Assembly: GCA_025266875.1 (NCBI GenBank)
Contig: JALLLT010000017.1
Coordinates: forward strand, 434,001 to 498,000
Origin: Fennellomyces sp. T-0311
Lineage: Eukaryota; Mucoromycota; Mucoromycetes; Mucorales; Lichtheimiaceae
Direction: 5' to 3'
DNA: 64,000 bases
Program-made: the position numbers and the translations under genes
Notes under the pieces: model-generated
Seen by the model: the letters and a program-made list of their open reading frames with translations, nothing else
Databases searched by the model: none
Told to the model about the DNA's origin: nothing
Shown: one piece after another, positions 59,433 through 64,000 of the stretch
Layout of the letters: the number at the start of each line of letters is the position of its first letter
How positions within the stretch are numbered: position 1 is the first letter of the stretch

Positions 59433-60160
59433 GGTGCCTTTGAAACTCACGCTTCAGGCTCAAGTAGTAATCGCGTGTAATTGTCGTCTGAATCTTTCGA
59501 AACTGAGACTGTCCGGAATAGCCGATGCAGCATGTGCAGAATGAGACAAGAAGAAAGCCGTATCCGGTAATCCGAAATTGCATTTCTAGAAATGGCACTC
59601 TCAGTCCGCTTGAAGCCACAGTTATCTTGCCATGGCCACCATCCTTGGAGTTCTAGATAGCATAAGTATATGCAATGTAGAGCACATCCTCTCGTCAGTA
59701 GCTGATAACTAGCAAGCGGAAACGCCTGACAGCAGTCCTGGCGTACTGTCCCTATTGTCACTGAATTCTGGATATTTGACGTCGATACGTAAGCCTTTGG
59801 CAGGATATACTGTCATGGCCAAACAACATGCCTGAGCCATATGGTCTATGAATAGATATATGCGTAGTAAACTGCTGAGAGTTCTCGGCTCTTCTATATC
59901 GCTCTCTGTAACAGGTGTCTGAAACAAATGGGATGGCCCGATCCGGTACGTGATCCGGCACAGAATATAAAGTAGATCGTGTAACTTGGCCTTTTAAAGC
60001 AATCGAATACGGTATGTTTGCCTCGTAAAAAGCTGACATGTACACAGCGCTACTAGAGCATATCAACACAAGCATCTTTGAGTTTTGGATCTGAAACTCT
60101 GCCAACAGCAGCATCTGATTGTACCAGAAGCAACCTTCAGCAGTGGGATTCTGCCATGAG
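59410..60160 (-). CDS. Unresolved minus-strand open frames (possible gene or relic)
   Basis: Four overlapping minus-strand frames of 69-118 codons (59410-59619, 59447-59761, 59709-59927, 59758-60114) tile this stretch while the plus strand is closed. One reads YPAKGLRIDVKYPEFSD, another GHGKITVASSGLRVPFLEM, and both look protein-like. No set of normal splice sites joins them; a 31-nt intron at about 59944-59974 would link two frames in phase but is too short to trust. The last frame ends at 59410, inside the FNIP first exon. Could be a gene with atypical introns, a decayed gene, or a sequence error. Confidence 0.25.
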
Positions 60161-60211
60161 TTTTGCAGGGTGAGCTGTTACCAGTAGCCTGGGCGATAGG
60201 ACGGCCGCACG

Positions 60212-60237
60212 TCGCGGAAAACGCGGAACGCGATTTT
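60212..60237 (+). promoter_or_regulatory. MBF/E2F-like sites in the MSH6 promoter
   Basis: GTCGCGGAAA is followed by two ACGCG cores at 60221-60225 and 60228-60232 and a T-run. They lie 62-87 bp before the MSH6 start. ACGCG is the MCB core that drives G1/S transcription of repair genes in yeasts. Confidence 0.45.
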
Positions 60238-60298
60238 TTTTTATAAAAAAAAAAGAGGTCATTTGGTAGCGCGCTTTATCCTCGCGCTGACTGTCATT

Positions 60299-63200
60299 AT
60301 GCCTCAACAATCCTTGCTTAGTTTCTTTAAAAAGAAGCAAGAGGATCCTCCGGCACCTCAACCCGCCAAGGTCAATGCTCCAGAACCTGCCACAATACCT
60401 AAAGCAACTGAATCTCTGGCGATCGCCGATCGCATGGCCATTGACAGCGAAGGTCACGAGAGTGACAATGACAGTCCTTCTCCATTACTGTCAAAAAGTG
60501 TAAGTACGGCGTAGAATTCGTTAACTGAATCTAACGGAATCGATTCCTTAGCGTCGGTCAAAGAAGCGCACCAACTATAAGGTTTCTGACAGCGAAGACA
60601 ATGACGACGACGATCCAGTGTTGAATAGTCCGTGTGCGCCAGGTACCCTATGCCTATCATATCCCGGGTGCCAAACTAACGTATTCCCAGGTCGAAATAA
60701 ACCAGTGAAGCGGAAACGCTTATACCAAAAGAAGATCGAATCGGACGACGATTATATGGATGCTCCAGGTAGATATATCCACCATCTTTTGAGTAGGAAA
60801 CTTCTTCTTACACCGCATCTTAGTCTCTGATATCGACATTGATGACGAGCCTCTCGCACTTTCGTCTGATGAACGCGACATTCCTCCACTCACACCGACA
60901 AAACTTACCCCTCTTCGCGAACGATTCCAGGTATTATCTATCCAGACATAGTAATAGCTGATCTGATGATCGTCTTTCCCCAGAGCATATCAGTCAGCGC
61001 GTCACCCCCGGCGAAAAAGACAAGCAGCTTCTTTTCCACTGCTTCCACCCGCGACGTGCAGCGCAAGGTAACGAATGATGTGGTAGATCATCGAACAATG
61101 GCTGAAGGAACTATTGGATTCAGGAACATGGAAAACAGTTCAAGGAGAAGAATAGCGAGCGGTACTCGTGGCTCGCCAATGAACGTGATGCGGATGGCAA
61201 TCCCCCTGGTACGCTCCACTACTTGTATCAAGCATGCCGAGCCTAATCCAGCCATGTAGATTCTCCGGATTATGATCCGCGTACTTTGTATGTGCCCAAG
61301 AGCGAGTTTAACAAGTTCACGGCATTCGAGAAGCAGTACTGGGAAATCAAATCGCAGCAATGGGACACCGTAAGTTATTCTAATGCTCTTTTTGAATGGC
61401 CATTCTCATATTGGTGACGTTAGATCCTGTTTTTCAAGAAGGGAAAGTTCTACGGTAAGTACCGGATGACTGATAGCTGGACAAGGCTCTGATGCTATGC
61501 ATAGAATTGTACGAGAAGGATGCGGATATTGGTCACAAGGACTTCGATCTAAAGTTGACGGATCGGGTCAACATGCGCATGGTTGGAGTTCCCGAAATGT
61601 CTATCGACTACTGGGCCGCCCAGTTTGTTGCCAAGGGGTAGGTTGAAACAACGGTAACATGGACGGTGTAACTAAAACGGACCATTAGGCATAAGGTCGC
61701 AAAGGTTGATCAGATGGAGACTGCCATTGGCAAAACGATGCGCGAACGAGGCGACAAAGGAGGAAAGGACAAGATCATCCGCAGAGAACTCACGAGCAAG
61801 TTTACTGCTGGCACACTGGTTGACAGTGGCTTGCTTACCAACGACATGAACACGTACTGCATGGCCATCAAGGTATAAAAGAAGTTGTTTCTTGAACATC
61901 ACTCTGGTTCGCTAAAGCTTGCAAATCTACAAGGAAAAATGCGCATCAGATACTTCTGGACCAGAATTTGGCATCTGTTTCGTTGACACGGCTACGGCCG
62001 AATTCCACTTGACTAGCTTTACAGATGACATCCATCGCAGCAAATTGGAAACGGTGATCATGCAACTCAAGCCGCGAGAACTTGTCACTGAAAAAGGTCG
62101 TCTGAGCCATGCATCAATGCGTGTTCTCAAAAACACCCTCTCGGAACCTCTGTGGAACATGCATACCCCAGAAAAAGAGTTCTGGTCCGAGATAACCACG
62201 TTGGATGAAATCAGAATCACCGGTTACTATGGTGATGATGTCGAAGACGAATGTAAGCGAACAGCGATCAACCATGATTATTGTCTGCTGACTTCAGATG
62301 ATAAGCTACGTGGCCAGAGGCTCTGAAAAGCATCCGTGATCAACCCCTCACATTATCTGCCCTGGGTGGATTAATATACTATTTACGAACAGTAAGTTTT
62401 TCTTTCATTGCCAACTTGTGCCAAACAAGCCAGACCAACTAGCATCATAGCTTAAACTCGACAAGGATCTCTTGTCAACAAGAAATATCTCTATATACGA
62501 TCCTATTCGGCAGGCGACGTCTCTTGTTCTGGATGGACAAACACTCGGCAACCTGGAAATTCTTCAGAATTCAGACGATGGATCCACTACCGGTACTCTT
62601 CTTGAATTGCTGGAAAACTGCGTTACATCATTCGGCAAGCGAATGTTCAAGCGATGGATATGCCATCCTCTGCAAAAAATCCATGAAATCAACGCCCGAC
62701 TGGATGCTGTAGACGATCTGATGCAACACCCGGACGTTCACGAGTCGCTGAGCAAGCAGCTGGTTGGATTGCCTGATTTGGAGCGTCTCATTTCACGTAT
62801 CCATGCGAAGCAATGCAAAGTCAAAGAGTTCCAGGCTACTCTTGACGGCTTTTCGAGGATCGTGGTAAGACCTTGATGCGTCACAATGCATATTACAGAG
62901 AGTTAAAGCATCACATGTAAAGGATACCATTGATGCACTTAGAGCAAGTCGAGATCGATTGAATTCTACGTTGCTAAAGTCAATTTGCGACAAATTCCCG
63001 GATATCCGAGCAAAGGTCGACCACTTTCATAATGCATTCATCAAGACAGAGATCGAGATTGATTGTATGTTTGTTTTTAAAGTCAAGTCAGCATACGCTC
63101 ATGTTTTTTTTTTACTCTCCCAATCGTTTAGATCAGAAAGTGCTCACAATCATCCCTAAGGATGGAGTTGACCAAGAGTACGATGACCTACGCGACCAGA

Positions 63201-64000
63201 TCAACGCGACCCACAAAAAGTTCGAAAGCCACTTGCTGCAGAAAAAGAAGGAGCTAAAGTAAATGAGTGCATGCATGAATAGCAACGATACTAACCATGG
63301 CGCTAGATGTACCCAACTGACATACAAGGATCTCGGCAAGGAGATCTATCAAATGGAAGCACCCAAGAGTCTAAAAGTACCGGGCAACTGGATCAAGTTA
63401 TCCAGCACATCGGTAAAAAATGTGAGAGCGTAACAAATAACCACGGATTTCTCATTAGTTTACATCAGAAAGTAAACCGGTACTACGATCTCGACCTCAA
63501 AGAGATGGTCCAGAAATACAAGGAGCTCCTTGAAACCCGAAACGCATTCATCAAGGACTTTACAAGCAAGGTGTATGGCGAGTTTGACCAGCACTACCAG
63601 GACTGGCTTGCTGCCACCCAACACATTGCCCATCTCGACTCACTGATGAGTCTCGCAAAAGGATCCGCCAAACTCGGAGGTATGCTTTTTGGCTTACATG
63701 CCGCAAAACAATCAATGACTCTTGCTCCCTTAGAACCTTCTTGTCGCCCGCAATTAGTAGACCAAGAAAACAGTGTGCTTGAATTCCGAGACTTGCGTCA
63801 TCCATGCATGATTCCAGGGTAAAACTCGAGTCAACATCTTGGCGACTTGTAGCTAAAGTTTGTGTAAAAGTGCTGGACAAGATTTTATCCCGAACGACAC
63901 GCTGCTCGGTGAAGAAGAGCCATCCATCATGGTGCTTACGGGTCCAAACATGGGCGGCAAATCTACATTACTTCGCCAGGTAAGAGCATGTCTCAGAAAG
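60299..64000 (+). CDS. MSH6: DNA mismatch repair protein MSH6 (5' part, cut by window end)
   Basis: Nineteen visible exons (60299-60499, 60552-60642, 60691-60768, 60824-60930, 60984-61067, 61139-61208, 61260-61369, 61424-61454, 61505-61637, 61689-61872, 61934-62252, 62306-62391, 62451-62864, 62899-63064, 63132-63258, 63307-63412, 63469-63679, 63734-63818, 63871-63979) give 904 codons, ending at a donor at 63980. The N-terminus has a PCNA-binding PIP box (QQSLLSFF, residues 3-10) and a basic/acidic tail. The mismatch-binding domain holds the Phe-x-Glu-type [15 protein letters not shown] segment, followed by connector, lever and the start of the ATPase with Walker [10 protein letters not shown] (892-900). 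It pairs with MSH2 as MutS-alpha. Confidence 0.95.

Overview
This is nuclear DNA of a fungus. Genes are dense and intron-rich. Introns are mostly 46-76 nt with GTAAGT/GTATGT-type donors and CTAAC/CTAAT branch motifs. The gene content (FNIP, INO80, NuA4, COP9, HIR and NatC subunits, a Crz1-like factor, a TPR/F-box relic) suggests an early-diverging lineage, most likely Mucoromycota. That placement is an inference from gene content and architecture, not a measured phylogeny. All exon maps below were built by hand from GT-AG (twice GC-AG) sites with phase checked at every junction.

Layout: 1-1063 nothing recognised; 1064-2053 pyrroline-5-carboxylate reductase; 2646-5246 membrane-anchored five-FAS1 protein; 5247-7440 gene-poor with a relic repeat; 7500-13040 tandem duplicated BSC6/FucP-like MFS transporter; 13184-16175 CSN8 and a secreted beta-propeller dehydrogenase-like protein with an acidic repeat tail; 16480-18285 mitochondrial ribosomal S18 and SUMO ligase NSE2; 18936-23460 RPS27, SHE9/MDM33 and mitofusin FZO1; 23671-26066 HPC2/ubinuclein; 26067-28950 gene-free with X-box-like sites; 28951-30737 glutaredoxin and a Crz1-like zinc finger; 31177-34942 GPT2-type acyltransferase, a Met/Gln/Gly-rich protein, NAA38 and a small RG protein; 35302-39392 a large disordered protein and an MDR protein lacking catalytic zinc ligands; 39548-46636 PP2A scaffold A, transketolase and ALG7; 46783-49545 IES2 and ARP4; 49546-52035 decayed F-box-type relic; 52036-55806 divergent P450/SDR pair; 56063-59432 FNIP; 59410-60160 unresolved minus-strand ORFs; 60299-end MSH6, cut by the window edge.

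The genes are mostly housekeeping. Notable neighbourhoods are two INO80-linked subunits in tandem 67 bp apart (IES2, ARP4), two mitochondrial-morphology genes tail to tail (SHE9/MDM33, FZO1), and a divergent P450-SDR pair. Divergent pairs with short shared promoters are common (CSN8/propeller, FZO1/HPC2, GPT2/MQ-rich, RG protein/disordered protein, TPD3/TKL1). No CRISPR, rRNA, tRNA, intact transposon or virus was found. I see no complete new multi-gene system. The most unusual items are the zinc-site-stripped MDR protein, the tail-to-tail coding overlap at NAA38, the two GC-AG introns, the inverted-repeat segment in RPS27 intron 1 and the X-box cluster.
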